Of a stretch of DNA of 64,000 nucleotides, positions 1 through 8,486 are shown in pieces. How positions within the stretch are numbered: the stretch's first letter is position 1; each line of letters begins with the position of its first letter. Source of the DNA: UBA2970 sp965221075 (GTDB lineage: Bacteria; Verrucomicrobiota; Verrucomicrobiia; Limisphaerales; AAA164-E04); assembly GCA_965221075.1 (NCBI GenBank), contig OZ244865.1, positions 3,224,001 to 3,288,000 of the forward strand, written 5' to 3'. The translations under genes were made by a program, and so were the position numbers. The notes below the pieces were generated by a model, which was not told where the DNA came from, ran no database searches, and saw only the letters and a program-made list of their open reading frames with translations.

Positions 1-390
1 TTGACGTGGCTTCCGGCTGGATCGTCCGGCGGATCCTTCCCGATTCACGCAGCCCGCGGATGCTCCCGCCAGGGCCTGGCCGAACCGAGCACGGCATCAA
101 GGACCGGCGAGGTCAAATCGCGGCCATTGCTTCCGTCAATGCGAACAGCCGGAAAAACCAACGAAGCCGCGAGTTTCCAAGCGGCGCCTTCCTCCTCGCG
201 GGAGGCAGTCCCGGGCGTGAGCGGGGCCGCGGCCGGCTCCCCGGGGGAGGCGCGCTTCCGCCACCAGCTTTCACCCGTCCCAGGGAGGACGGCATCGTGC
301 AGGCAGCTCTCGAACCGCGCATCGACGACCCCGATCACCTCAGCCGGAAAGCCCACGAGGCCTCCCGGCCGCCTGCGGACCGCTTGTTCC
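1..390. other. No recognisable gene
   Basis: Long overlapping frames exist on both strands here, but none has recognisable motifs; they are what high GC produces by chance. On the minus strand the stretch lies directly downstream of the IS5-type transposase relic, so it probably contains decayed remains of that element's second half. I could not follow the homology past the GPDGTG motif. Confidence 0.4.
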
Positions 391-717
391 GCCAGTCCCG
401 TCAGGGCCGACCTTGAAGGCGATCCCGTCCTTCGTGAGGACTTCCAGATCCTCTGGCAGGATCTGCTTCCTATCGAGCTCGCCGAAGACTTTCTGGAGCA
501 CCCCCTATTGCACCAGCCGCTTCATGCGCATGTAGATGGCGAGCCACTTCCCGTAGCGTTCGGGCAATGCCCGCCACGTGCAGCCGCTCTCCGCGACATG
601 CAGGATGGCATTGAGCACATGAAGGTTGTCTCAGTGGACGTTGCCTCGCTGCCTGGGAAAGAGATGGGAGACGCTCTCGAACTGCTCCTCGACGGCTGTC
701 ACGCTCTGCCATGCCAC
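391..717 (-). pseudogene. IS5-family transposase relic (first ORF)
   Basis: Read on the minus strand in a single frame, this stretch gives the N-terminal half of an IS5-type (IS427-like, DUF4096) transposase. Recognisable blocks are VEEQFESVSHLFPRQRGNV, then LNAILHVAESGCTWRALPER followed by YGKW, then VFGELDRKQILPEDLEVLT and finally GPDGTG. Two in-frame stops interrupt it: a TGA just after PRQRGNVH, and a TAG after MRMKRLVQ. No DDE catalytic domain or terminal inverted repeats could be followed further left. It is therefore a dead insertion-sequence fragment. It may mark an old rearrangement site beside the sugar operon. Confidence 0.75.
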
Positions 718-1121
718 ATGGAGCTCCCCCCTGCACAAGCGGTTCCCGGAACAAGACGGAGAGCGCTCCCAATGCGTCCGATGGCGCCCGCAGCCTATGT
801 CCACATCCTCGCAGAAGCTCCGGATCGCCCGCCGCGCCCTGGCCGCCGACGTGCCGCCCTTGGAAGCAGGATGTCCGGATGACTGGGCCGCTGCTTGCAG
901 TGGAATCGGCCGCCTGGAAAGGAAAGCGCTGCCATGGGCAAGGCGGCCGCCATCCGGGGCGAACGCTGTCGCATCGGACGGCTGGCGGCCTCCAAGGCGG
1001 GATCGCACCTGCCGATGCGGGCTTGAAGGAACCGTCCCGGTCCGCCGGCAAGCCAGCACAGGCGGCGCCTACTGTTCGCAACCTGGGCCGGCGGACAGTC
1101 GGCGGCCCGGATCGGCGCGGC
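718..1121. other. Gene-free stretch beside the IS relic
   Basis: No frame carries a family motif. Both strands have open frames because of the high GC. The stretch lies between the IS relic and the 3' end of the sugar operon, and I see no convincing terminator hairpin. Confidence 0.4.
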
Positions 1122-1856
1122 TCAGGAGTGGGACCAGCCGCGATCGACGAGGAGCTCCTGGCCGGTGACGGCCCGGCTGGCGGCGCTGCACAGGAAGAGG
1201 GCGACGTCGGCGACCTCCTCGGGCTGGATCAGGCGGGGGATGCACTGTGAGGTGAGGATGGTCTCCTCGACCTCGGGGGTGACGAACTGGCGCCGCTGCC
1301 GCTCGGTCATGATCCAGCCGGGGGAGAGGGTGTTTACCCGTATGGAGCGGTCGCCCAGCTCGCGGGCCAGAGAGCGGGTGAAGCCCTGGATGCCGGCCTT
1401 GGTGGAGACGTAGGCGGTCATCTCGCGCGGGGTTTGGTGAAAGGTGATGCTCGAGAAGTTCAGCACGGCGGATCCCTCCGCCATGCTGGGCAGCGCCGCC
1501 TGGGCGGCGAGGAAGTAGGCCCGCAGGTTGCGGGCGAAGAGGACGTCCCACTCCTCCACGGTCATCCGGTCGAAGGGGATTCTGGGATCGGCGGCCGCGT
1601 TGTTGACCAGAGCCCCGATGGGAGCGATCGGGGCGATCCATTCCCGAACGGCTTCCGGCCGGAGCAGATCCACTTCGCTGAAGCGGGCGTTCCGGCCCAG
1701 CTCCGCCTCCAGCAGCCTTCCCGCCCGGGACTCCACGTCGCAGAAGTGCACCGTCGCCCCTTGCCCGGCAAAGGCCCGCACCATCGCCTTCCCGATGCCG
1801 GCCGCGCCGCCTGTGACGAGAACGTTCTTTCCTTCGAGATCCGGATAGCGGGTCAT
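1122..1856 (-). CDS. SDR-family NAD(P)-dependent oxidoreductase
   Basis: A 244-residue classical short-chain dehydrogenase/reductase. Visible features are the Rossmann glycine motif TGGAAGIG (residues 15-22), an acidic residue (D40) at the end of beta-2 that favours NAD over NADP, and NNAA at 85-88. The catalytic tetrad is N110, S136, Y149 and K153 (in YVSTK). The C-terminus (AVTGQELLVDRGW) is the usual SDR ending. The substrate cannot be read from the sequence. It is the last gene of a four-gene minus-strand operon, and its ATG overlaps the stop of the glycosyltransferase gene by 4 bp, so a role in sugar or LPS precursor metabolism is an inference from context. Confidence 0.9.
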   Translation of the reverse strand: MTRYPDLEGKNVLVTGGAAGIGKAMVRAFAGQGATVHFCDVESRAGRLLEAELGRNARFSEVDLLRPEAVREWIAPIAPIGALVNNAAADPRIPFDRMTVEEWDVLFARNLRAYFLAAQAALPSMAEGSAVLNFSSITFHQTPREMTAYVSTKAGIQGFTRSLARELGDRSIRVNTLSPGWIMTERQRRQFVTPEVEETILTSQCIPRLIQPEEVADVALFLCSAASRAVTGQELLVDRGWSHS

Positions 1857-2851
1857 GGCTGGCGGAGGGGAATCGGCGTCCGGGGGGAGGCTGGCAGGGG
1901 GGGCTCCAGCCGGGCCAGCCAGGACTGGACCGCCTGGAGCGCCTCGTCCAGAGGGACGTCCTGCAGGCAGTGGGCGACGTCGAAGCGGCAGGCGTCGAAG
2001 CAGGGCTTGTGGGGGCAGGGCCGGCCCTCCAGGTGTCCCGCCTGGGGGTGATCGGGCAGGAACCATTCGGGCCGCTGCGGGCCGAAGAAGGTGAAGGTGG
2101 GCACTCCCAGGGCTGCGGCCAGGTGGCCAGGTCCGGAGTCGTTGCCGACGAAGGCGCCTGCCCCCTCCAGGCGGTCCAGCAGCCCGGAAAGGCTTCCGGG
2201 AACATGGGGCCGCTCGCCCGCCTTCTCCCAGGAACCGCGCTGATCCGGATCGCAGATCACCTCCACCGGATAGCCCTTGTCGCGCAGGGAGGCCGCCAGC
2301 CGGGCGGCGCGCTCCACCGGCCAGACGCGGACCTGGCGGGCGGCGCCGGAGTGGTACACCAGACGACTCCCCGGGGGGCGGGCGATCCGGGGAGCCGGCG
2401 GCAGCCGGAGGGCGCGTGCCAGCTGTCTCCACTGGCCGGCCCGGGAGTCGCCGTGGCCGGGACGGGGCAGCTCCCCGGTGAGGAGCGCCCGGCTGCCCAG
2501 CCGGGGGATGCCCAGGCGCACCGGCGCGCCGGACAGGCGCAGGAGCAGGTGATCGCGGGGGTCGTGACGTGCGCTGGCGGCGATGTCGGGAGCCAGGGCG
2601 CGCAGGCGGCCCAGCACGCGGGCCAGGGAGCGCCAGGGCCAGCGGTGCAGGCGGTACTTGCCCCGGAAGCGGGTCCAGGGAGCGACCAGGGGGATCACCT
2701 CGACCCCGGGCCAGAGACGCGGAGCCAGCTCGGCGGCATGGGGCTTGGCCACCAGATACACCTGATAGCGCTCCGGGGCGGCCCTAAGGAAGGCCGAGGC
2801 CAGGGCAAGGTCCCCCACCCCCCACAGCTCGGTGACCAGCAGCCGCTTCAC
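1853..2851 (-). CDS. Glycosyltransferase family 9 (heptosyltransferase-like)
   Basis: A 332-residue GT9 family protein. Members of this family, such as WaaC and WaaF, transfer heptose or related sugars to the LPS core on the cytoplasmic face of the inner membrane. The N-terminus (MKRLLVTELWGVGDLALASA) is the typical first strand and glycine loop. The C-terminal nucleotide-sugar site GNDSGPGHLAAALGVP, followed by FFGP, is the family signature. A Cys-rich stretch, CPHKPCFDACRFDVAHC, follows it, as in many heptosyltransferases. The gene overlaps both neighbours by 4 bp (ATGA), which indicates translational coupling. The exact donor sugar is unknown. Confidence 0.9.
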   Translation of the reverse strand: MKRLLVTELWGVGDLALASAFLRAAPERYQVYLVAKPHAAELAPRLWPGVEVIPLVAPWTRFRGKYRLHRWPWRSLARVLGRLRALAPDIAASARHDPRDHLLLRLSGAPVRLGIPRLGSRALLTGELPRPGHGDSRAGQWRQLARALRLPPAPRIARPPGSRLVYHSGAARQVRVWPVERAARLAASLRDKGYPVEVICDPDQRGSWEKAGERPHVPGSLSGLLDRLEGAGAFVGNDSGPGHLAAALGVPTFTFFGPQRPEWFLPDHPQAGHLEGRPCPHKPCFDACRFDVAHCLQDVPLDEALQAVQSWLARLEPPLPASPRTPIPLRQP

Positions 2852-3504
2852 CCGGGACGGCGAAGAACCAGGTAGGAGGACCAGCCCAGCCAGTGGATCC
2901 GGGCGGTGTGCTTGCGGGGACCTGGGGGAAGGAACAGGTAGAGAGGCCAGGCCAGGGCGAAGATCCAGTTGCGGGAGATGCCGCAGCGGACCACCTCCAG
3001 CTGGTGGGCCATGCCACGGCGGGCCATGGCCCCGGCGCTCACCGGCCGGGTGTGGGTGAGATCGTCGTGGAAGTTCATGGTGAAGCTCCCGGCGGCCCGT
3101 CCCCGGATGCCGGTCAGGACCAGGGTGCGGGGGTGCGGGGTCTCGAAGTACGCCCGTCCCCCTGGGCGGAGCAGGCGAGCCGTCTCGGAAAAAAGCAGAG
3201 CGGGATCCTCGAGGTGCTCCACCAGATGCATGCAGGTGATGGCGTCGAAGGTCCCGTCCTCCCAGGGAAGCGCGTCCTTCTCGAGGTCGGCTCGGTGGAA
3301 GCGGCAGCCCGGGGGATAGCGATCCGGCTCTCCGGCGATGTCCACGGAGTGGAACTGCAGGTCGGGGCGCAGCTCGTGGAAGTGTCCCAGGGTGCCGCCG
3401 TCGGAGGATCCGAGGTCCAGCAGGCTGCCCTGCGGAGGAACCTGGGAAACGAAGCGCGCCCTGGTGTCGAGCCAGGGCGCGGCGCGCAGATGCTTCCAGT
3501 TCAT
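2848..3504 (-). CDS. Class I SAM-dependent methyltransferase
   Basis: A 218-residue methyltransferase. Motif I is SLLDLGSSDGGTLGHF near residues 27-42. An acidic residue ends beta-2 (VDIAGEPDR), and CMHLVEHLEDPALLF is the usual post-motif helix of the Methyltransf_11/23 type. The likely start is the ATG at 3504, giving MNWKHLRAAPW; a much longer open frame continues upstream, but it is a shadow of the GT4 gene. The start overlaps the GT4 stop by 4 bp. It probably methylates a sugar or lipid intermediate made by the flanking transferases, but the acceptor is not predictable. Confidence 0.88.
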   Translation of the reverse strand: MNWKHLRAAPWLDTRARFVSQVPPQGSLLDLGSSDGGTLGHFHELRPDLQFHSVDIAGEPDRYPPGCRFHRADLEKDALPWEDGTFDAITCMHLVEHLEDPALLFSETARLLRPGGRAYFETPHPRTLVLTGIRGRAAGSFTMNFHDDLTHTRPVSAGAMARRGMAHQLEVVRCGISRNWIFALAWPLYLFLPPGPRKHTARIHWLGWSSYLVLRRPG

Positions 3505-4601
3505 CGTCCCGTCATCTCCCTCCAGATCCGGCTGTATTCCCGCAGCACCTGCGTGGCCGACCGGCGGGCCACCGATCGGCGGATCTCCTGCGGCGGCAGG
3601 AACCGCGCCTCGCCGCGCAGGGCCCGCTCCAGGCAGTCCTTCAGCGAGGCGGCGGAGTCCGGGTCGAAGAAGAGGCCGCAGCCCCCGGCGACGATGTCCG
3701 TGGAGCCTCCGCTGCGCGAGACGATGGCGGGCAGCCCCAGGGCCAGGGCCTCCATCAGGGCCACCGAGCAGGGCTCGTTGGTCGAGGGCAGCACGAAGAG
3801 ATCGCTCTCCAGCAGGGAGGCGCGCATGTCGGGCGAGGGGCCGCAGAGCCGCACCCGCTCCGAGAGCCCCCGCTGGGCGATGGCCGCCTCCACCCTGGCC
3901 TTGAAGGCCGGATCCAGGACGGGACCGAAGATGCGGCACTCCATGCTCTCCTTCAGGGAGGCGGGCAGGCGGCCGATGGCCTCGACCAGGAGATCCCACT
4001 TCTTCCATCCGATAACGCTGCCCGCTCCGCAGATCCGGAAGGGAGTTCCGGGAGAGGCGGACGCGGTCTCTCCCTCCAGCAGGCGGTCGTCGAAGCAGGC
4101 GGACACGATCTCGGTCTGGTCCTCCAGTCGGTAGTGGCGGGCCATCGCGGGGGTGAGCAGCACGGTGCGGATCGAGGGCCGCCGGGCCACCCAGCGGTAG
4201 AAGCCCTTGCGCCGGGCGTAGTTGTGGTTGGTGAAGAGGACGGATCTGCCGGTGCGCCGGGCATGGAGCAGCGCCACCAGGAGGGCGCCCCGGGAATGGG
4301 CATGGAGGATGTCGAAGGGCTCCCGGCCAAGCAGGGCCGCCAGCTCCCTGGCGGCGGGAAACATCCGCCGGACCAGATCCAGATGGCGGGGGGAATCGGC
4401 GAGGACCGAGGCGGACCGGCGGTAGTCGAGAGGGGGGCTGCGGGTCTCCCGGTAGTCCTGGTGCACCCAGACGGAATGCCGCCACTGCCCGGGATCGGAG
4501 GCCTGCTGCAGGCTGCGGACGACCGAGAGCACGCCTCCAGCATCCTCGCGATCCCCCACCATGTGCAGAATACTAGATGGTGGGGCAGCCTCGCTTGCCA
4601 T
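3501..4601 (-). CDS. Glycosyltransferase family 4
   Basis: A 366-residue GT-B fold glycosyltransferase and the first gene of the minus-strand operon. The N-terminal strand is ILHMVGDRED, followed by the glycine-rich AGGVLS. The C-terminal retaining GT4 signature (EX7E) is seen in EPCSVALMEALALGLPAIVS, followed by the GGSTDIV loop. The start at 4601 keeps the first beta strand; an internal ATG at 4562 would cut it off, so 4601 is preferred although no good Shine-Dalgarno sequence is visible. The gene is divergent from the FmdB-like gene, with 58 bp between the starts. The role is probably transfer of a hexose onto LPS or exopolysaccharide. Confidence 0.88.
   Translation of the reverse strand: MASEAAPPSSILHMVGDREDAGGVLSVVRSLQQASDPGQWRHSVWVHQDYRETRSPPLDYRRSASVLADSPRHLDLVRRMFPAARELAALLGREPFDILHAHSRGALLVALLHARRTGRSVLFTNHNYARRKGFYRWVARRPSIRTVLLTPAMARHYRLEDQTEIVSACFDDRLLEGETASASPGTPFRICGAGSVIGWKKWDLLVEAIGRLPASLKESMECRIFGPVLDPAFKARVEAAIAQRGLSERVRLCGPSPDMRASLLESDLFVLPSTNEPCSVALMEALALGLPAIVSRSGGSTDIVAGGCGLFFDPDSAASLKDCLERALRGEARFLPPQEIRRSVARRSATQVLREYSRIWREMTGR
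4554..4585. repeat. 9-bp perfect inverted repeat at divergent gene starts
   Basis: CCCCACCAT (4554-4562) is repeated inverted as ATGGTGGGG (4577-4585) with a 14-nt spacer. It lies inside the first codons of the GT4 gene, about 75 bp upstream of the divergent FmdB-like start. It could be an operator for the divergent pair or a hairpin in the GT4 mRNA. There is no direct evidence for either. Confidence 0.4.
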
Positions 4602-4659
4602 GGCGGAGCGGCCGAGGATAGGATCGCGGCGCCCTTCCGGGCAAGGGAGAACCCAGGCT

Positions 4660-4860
4660 ATGGCGACCTACACCTACGAGACCGTCCCCCAGGACAAGGA
4701 CAAGAAGCCGGAGCGCTTCGAGGTGGTCCAGAACATGTCCGACCCTCCCCTGACCGTCCATCCCGAGACGGGAGAGCCGGTCCGACGCATCGTCACCGGA
4801 GGCTGCGGCCTGGTCACCCACGGGGCCAGCATCCTCTCGATGAACACCAAGAAGGCCTGA
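4660..4860 (+). CDS. FmdB-like small protein lacking the zinc-ribbon cysteines
   Basis: A 66-residue protein that follows the FmdB/CxxC_CxxC_SSSS family pattern: an aromatic N-terminus (MATYTYE), then FEVVQNMSDPPLT, then PETGEPVRRIVTGG. In ordinary members two CxxC pairs flank the central part and bind zinc. Here they are replaced (TVPQDKDKK and TVHPET), and only one Cys remains. A good ribosome site (AAGGGAG) precedes the ATG. The next gene starts on the last base of its stop codon, so the two are coupled. Its function is unknown. The family is often annotated as putative regulatory proteins, and loss of zinc ligands suggests a structural or protein-binding role here. Confidence 0.75.
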   Translation: MATYTYETVPQDKDKKPERFEVVQNMSDPPLTVHPETGEPVRRIVTGGCGLVTHGASILSMNTKKA

Positions 4861-6662
4861 TGGCCCGGGCGCTGCTCCTTGTCCTGCTGATCGGCGTCTC
4901 CGAAGCCGCGGCCCGCAGCTTCCGGGTCCAGATGGTCCCCAACGGAGCCGAATTCTCCTGCTTCCTCTGCCATACGCGCCCATCCTACGGCGGACCCATG
5001 ACCTCTTTCGGGGAAGCGGTGGAACTGCTGGTGGATCCGGGCAGCTCCGCTTCCTTCTGGGGTCCCGGACTGGCTTCGCTGGACAGCGACGGAGACGGCT
5101 ACACCAACGGGCAGGAGCTGGGCGATCCCGACGGGGACGGCAAGGCCGATCCCCAGTTCGAGCCCTCCCACCCCGGAGACCCCGAGAGCCGGCCGTCGGG
5201 CCTGGTCCCCCATGCCGGCCAGGCGGGCCTGAAGCGGCTGCTCCTGAGCCGCAGCCTGCTAGGGGAGCTCTCCGAGGAATCGGCGCGGATCGACACCGCC
5301 CCCGTGGGCGCCGGCGTGTTCGCTATCCTGGCACGCCAGACCCGTTCCGGACTCCCCCCGCACCTGGCGGTGGCCTTGCTGCCGGACGCGTCCCCGGGGG
5401 AGCCCGAGATACGCGCCGCTTTCCGGGACGACTCGGACATTCCCTGGACGGGCGCGCTGCTTCCCTCCTCCCTGGAGGCCCGGCCCGGGCGGCTGGCGGG
5501 CGATCCCCGCCCCGGAGCCTCCCTGTTCGCCGCCGGAGCGGCGGCGGCCCTGCACACCCGGCAAGCCTTCGGTTCCGGCGAACGCTGGCGGACGGGGCTG
5601 GAACGCGGTCCCGGCAGCCTTTCCGACGTGGTCCAGCTCCAGTCCCTGGATCCGCCGCTGGCCCGATCCCTGGCCCTGGACGCCCTCAACGGACGCCTCG
5701 CCCAGGGCTCCCTCCCCGCTTCGGAGGACGCCTCCTTCGGCAGCGACCTGGCCTTCCTGGAGAACGGCAGCCTGGTGGTGGCCCAGGAGGATCGCAGCGG
5801 ACTGCGGGCGCAGGAGGCCATCCTGATCGCGGCGATCCTGGCTCCCGACGGCTCGGTTGCGCGGGAGAGCTGGGTGGTGGCACGGGAAGGCGGAAGGCCG
5901 GAGGTGGCCGCCTTCCGGGGCGGCTTCGCCATCCGTCAGGCTTCGAGGCTCCACCTGCTGGATCTCCAGGGGGATCGGCTGGCCGATCCCCTCGATCTCC
6001 GGCTCCCCTTCCCCCTGGACGGGGAGCGGCACATGGCCTCCCATCTCCACCAGCCCCGGATCTTCCTGGCCGGGCACGAGTCCGACGGAGCCCTGGGCCT
6101 TGCGGCCCTGGAGATGCCCCAGGCGGCCCTGAAGCCGGCGCATCGGCAGGCGGCGCCGGCCATGGGCCGGTTCGGAGGCCTGGATCTGGCGGCCGACGCC
6201 CTGGGAAGGGTGGCCGTGGTCCGGCAGTGGAACGATCAGGTCCTGGCCCAGGTGGTGGAGTACCTCCCCGACGCTGAGCGGTGGAACCCGCTGACTCCCA
6301 GCTTCCTGGCCTTCGACGGCGCCCAGGCGCAGGATCCCTCGGTCAGTCTGAGCGCCAGCAGGCTCCTGATCGCGGGACAGGAGGGAAGCCAGGCGGTGGT
6401 CTCCCTGATCGTCCACCCCGACGCCATGCCCGATCCCACCCCGCCCGCCATCGCCCCGGTGGTTGTCAGCGTGGAATGGGCCGGGGACCAGCTGCTCGTC
6501 TCCTGGACCGGTGGAGCCGGTCCCTTCGAGCGGCAGTGGAAGGAATCGCTGGACAGCCCCCAGTGGCGGAACCTGGGCCTGTCGACGGAGAGATCCTTCC
6601 GTTTCGAACCCGACGGAAGCATGGGGCTGTACCGCATCGTCGATCGGGGAGCGGCTCCCTGA
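4860..6662 (+). CDS. Secreted protein with CxxCH-like motif and EF-hand-like repeats
   Basis: A 600-residue predicted exported protein, starting on the stop codon of the FmdB-like gene. An N-terminal signal peptide (MARALLLVLLIGVSEAAA) is followed at once by CFLCHTRPS, a c-type haem attachment motif. Next comes an Asp/Asn-rich calcium-type repeat, DSDGDGYTNGQELGDPDGDG. The remaining 500 residues have no motif I recognise and look like a beta-rich repeat domain. The C-terminus (around SWTGGAGPFERQWKESLDSP) resembles the fibronectin-like tail common on secreted PVC-bacterial proteins. A single haem could make it a periplasmic electron carrier, but no axial ligand or enzyme domain was identified. 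Confidence 0.75.
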   Translation: MARALLLVLLIGVSEAAARSFRVQMVPNGAEFSCFLCHTRPSYGGPMTSFGEAVELLVDPGSSASFWGPGLASLDSDGDGYTNGQELGDPDGDGKADPQFEPSHPGDPESRPSGLVPHAGQAGLKRLLLSRSLLGELSEESARIDTAPVGAGVFAILARQTRSGLPPHLAVALLPDASPGEPEIRAAFRDDSDIPWTGALLPSSLEARPGRLAGDPRPGASLFAAGAAAALHTRQAFGSGERWRTGLERGPGSLSDVVQLQSLDPPLARSLALDALNGRLAQGSLPASEDASFGSDLAFLENGSLVVAQEDRSGLRAQEAILIAAILAPDGSVARESWVVAREGGRPEVAAFRGGFAIRQASRLHLLDLQGDRLADPLDLRLPFPLDGERHMASHLHQPRIFLAGHESDGALGLAALEMPQAALKPAHRQAAPAMGRFGGLDLAADALGRVAVVRQWNDQVLAQVVEYLPDAERWNPLTPSFLAFDGAQAQDPSVSLSASRLLIAGQEGSQAVVSLIVHPDAMPDPTPPAIAPVVVSVEWAGDQLLVSWTGGAGPFERQWKESLDSPQWRNLGLSTERSFRFEPDGSMGLYRIVDRGAAP

Positions 6663-6787
6663 CCGCTCCGCGCATCCAGGCCTCCCGGCCGGGCCCGATC
6701 GGCCAGTTCCGGCTTGAATCGCGAGCGCCTGAAGGCACCATCTGCCCTGCCACCCCGCTCCGAACAGACGCCAGCGCTTCCCCCTCC

Positions 6788-8119
6788 ATGATCCTGAAAA
6801 GCCGCTTCCGACTTCTGTTGGCCTCCCTGTTCCTGCTCGCGCCGCTCGCGGCGTTCGGGCAGGAGGCGGAATCCCCCCTCGACAAGGGCGACACCGCCTG
6901 GATCCTCAGCGCCACCGCCCTGGTCCTCTTCATGACCCTGCCGGGGCTGGCCCTGTTCTACGGAGGCCTGGTCCACAAGCGCAACGTGCTCTCGGTGCTG
7001 ATGCAGTGCTTCGTGATCGCGGCCCTGATGACCGTCCTCTGGGTGGTGTGCGGCTACTCCCTCGCTTTCTCGCAAGGAGAGGGAGCGCTCAACTCCTTCA
7101 TCGGAGGCCTGGACAACTTCCTGCTGATGGACGTGGATGCGGAAAAATATTACGACACCATCCCTCTCAGCCTCCACGCCGTCTTCCAGATGACCTTCTT
7201 CATTATCACTCCCGCCCTGATCGTGGGGGCCTTCCCGGAGCGGATCCGCTTCTCGGGCATGCTCTGGTTCATGGGACTTTGGGGAATCCTGGTCTACGTC
7301 CCGGTCTGCCACATGGTCTGGGGAGGCGGAATCCTTGGCGATATCCAAGGCGTGAAGGTCATCGATTTCGCCGGTGGCATCGTGGTCCACATCACCGCCG
7401 GGGTCGCCGCCCTGGCGGCCTGCATTTTCATCGGCCCCCGCAAGGGCTACGGAGAGCGAAACCTCTCGCCCCACAACCTGCCCCTGACGGTGATGGGGGC
7501 GGGCATGCTCTGGGTAGGATGGTACGGCTTCAACGGCGGCAGCGCCCTGGCCGCCGACGAATCCGCCGCCAACGCCATCCTGGTCACCCAGATCTCCGCC
7601 TCGACCGCCGCCCTGGTCTGGATGTTCGGGGAGTGGATGAAGCACGGAAAGCCGAGCATGCTGGGATTCGCCACCGGCGCCATCGCGGGACTGGCGGCCA
7701 TCACGCCGGCCGCCGGCAAAGTCGGGCCGGTGGGCGGCCTCTGCATTGGCGCGGTCGCCGGGATCGTCTGCTGGCTGGCCTCGACCTCCCTCAAGAGCCG
7801 CTTGAAGTACGACGACTCGCTGGATGTCTTCGGAGTCCATGGAGTGGGAGGCCTGATCGGCACCCTTCTGGTGGCCTTCTACGGCCACGAGAAGCTTGGA
7901 GGCCTGGGACTGAAATACGCCGACGGGGCTGACGTCGGCATCCTGGAACAGCTTGGAGTCCAGGCGCTCGCCTCCCTGCTCGTTATCGTCTACACCCTGG
8001 TGGTCAGCCTTGTGCTGCTCAAGGTGGTGCATTCGGTGATCGGGCTGCGGGTCGACGAGGGCGAGGAGACCGAGGGCCTCGACATCGCGTCCCACGGAGA
8101 GTCGGCCTACAACGACTGA
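6788..8119 (+). CDS. amtB: Ammonium transporter (Amt/MEP/Rh family)
   Basis: A 443-residue Amt channel that imports ammonium across the inner membrane. A cleavable signal peptide (to about residue 25, LAAFGQ) precedes DTAWILSATALVLFMT and FYGGLV, the first conserved helix. The two pore histidines of the family are present in the contexts VCHMVWGGG and FGVHGVGGLIGTLL. The cytoplasmic tail (VDEGEETEGLDIASHGESAY) is the usual extension that contacts the PII protein. No glnB/glnK gene lies next to it, which is unusual because the two are commonly paired. It appears monocistronic, with 125 bp upstream and 367 bp of gene-free DNA downstream. Confidence 0.95.
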   Translation: MILKSRFRLLLASLFLLAPLAAFGQEAESPLDKGDTAWILSATALVLFMTLPGLALFYGGLVHKRNVLSVLMQCFVIAALMTVLWVVCGYSLAFSQGEGALNSFIGGLDNFLLMDVDAEKYYDTIPLSLHAVFQMTFFIITPALIVGAFPERIRFSGMLWFMGLWGILVYVPVCHMVWGGGILGDIQGVKVIDFAGGIVVHITAGVAALAACIFIGPRKGYGERNLSPHNLPLTVMGAGMLWVGWYGFNGGSALAADESAANAILVTQISASTAALVWMFGEWMKHGKPSMLGFATGAIAGLAAITPAAGKVGPVGGLCIGAVAGIVCWLASTSLKSRLKYDDSLDVFGVHGVGGLIGTLLVAFYGHEKLGGLGLKYADGADVGILEQLGVQALASLLVIVYTLVVSLVLLKVVHSVIGLRVDEGEETEGLDIASHGESAYND

Positions 8120-8486
8120 GGGCGCATAGGTCCAGGGAGGGACAGCGCAGGCTCTGGGATTGCACCCCCCGGGAGGCTGCGCTGCAGCTCCGGAGGCGCT
8201 CAGCTCGGGCCGAGCCTGATCGGACGCGGGGGTCGGCCATTCACCTGAGCCTCGGGAACCCAGCTCCCGCCATGCAGCAGTCCATCGTTCCCGAAGGGGA
8301 GCAAGGAGGCCGGGCCTCCCAATGGAGGCCGCAGAACGGACCTGCCCCCATCGCTCCCATCCAATCGGTGGAAACGAGGAGGATCCAGGTGGCTTCTCCA
8401 TTGAACAACAGGCTCTACCGAAAAGCCGTCGCCAGAGGCAATCCGGACAAATAGCCCCCGAACAGTCATTGCAACGACAGCGCTCG
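8120..8486. other. Gene-free intergenic stretch
   Basis: This lies between the convergent amtB and Fic genes. No coding motif, RNA gene or clear terminator hairpin is visible. Confidence 0.4.

Noticed and set aside
7006..7932. 308-codon frame within amtB on the same strand
   Set aside because: Out-of-frame shadow with an Arg/Gly/His-rich composition.
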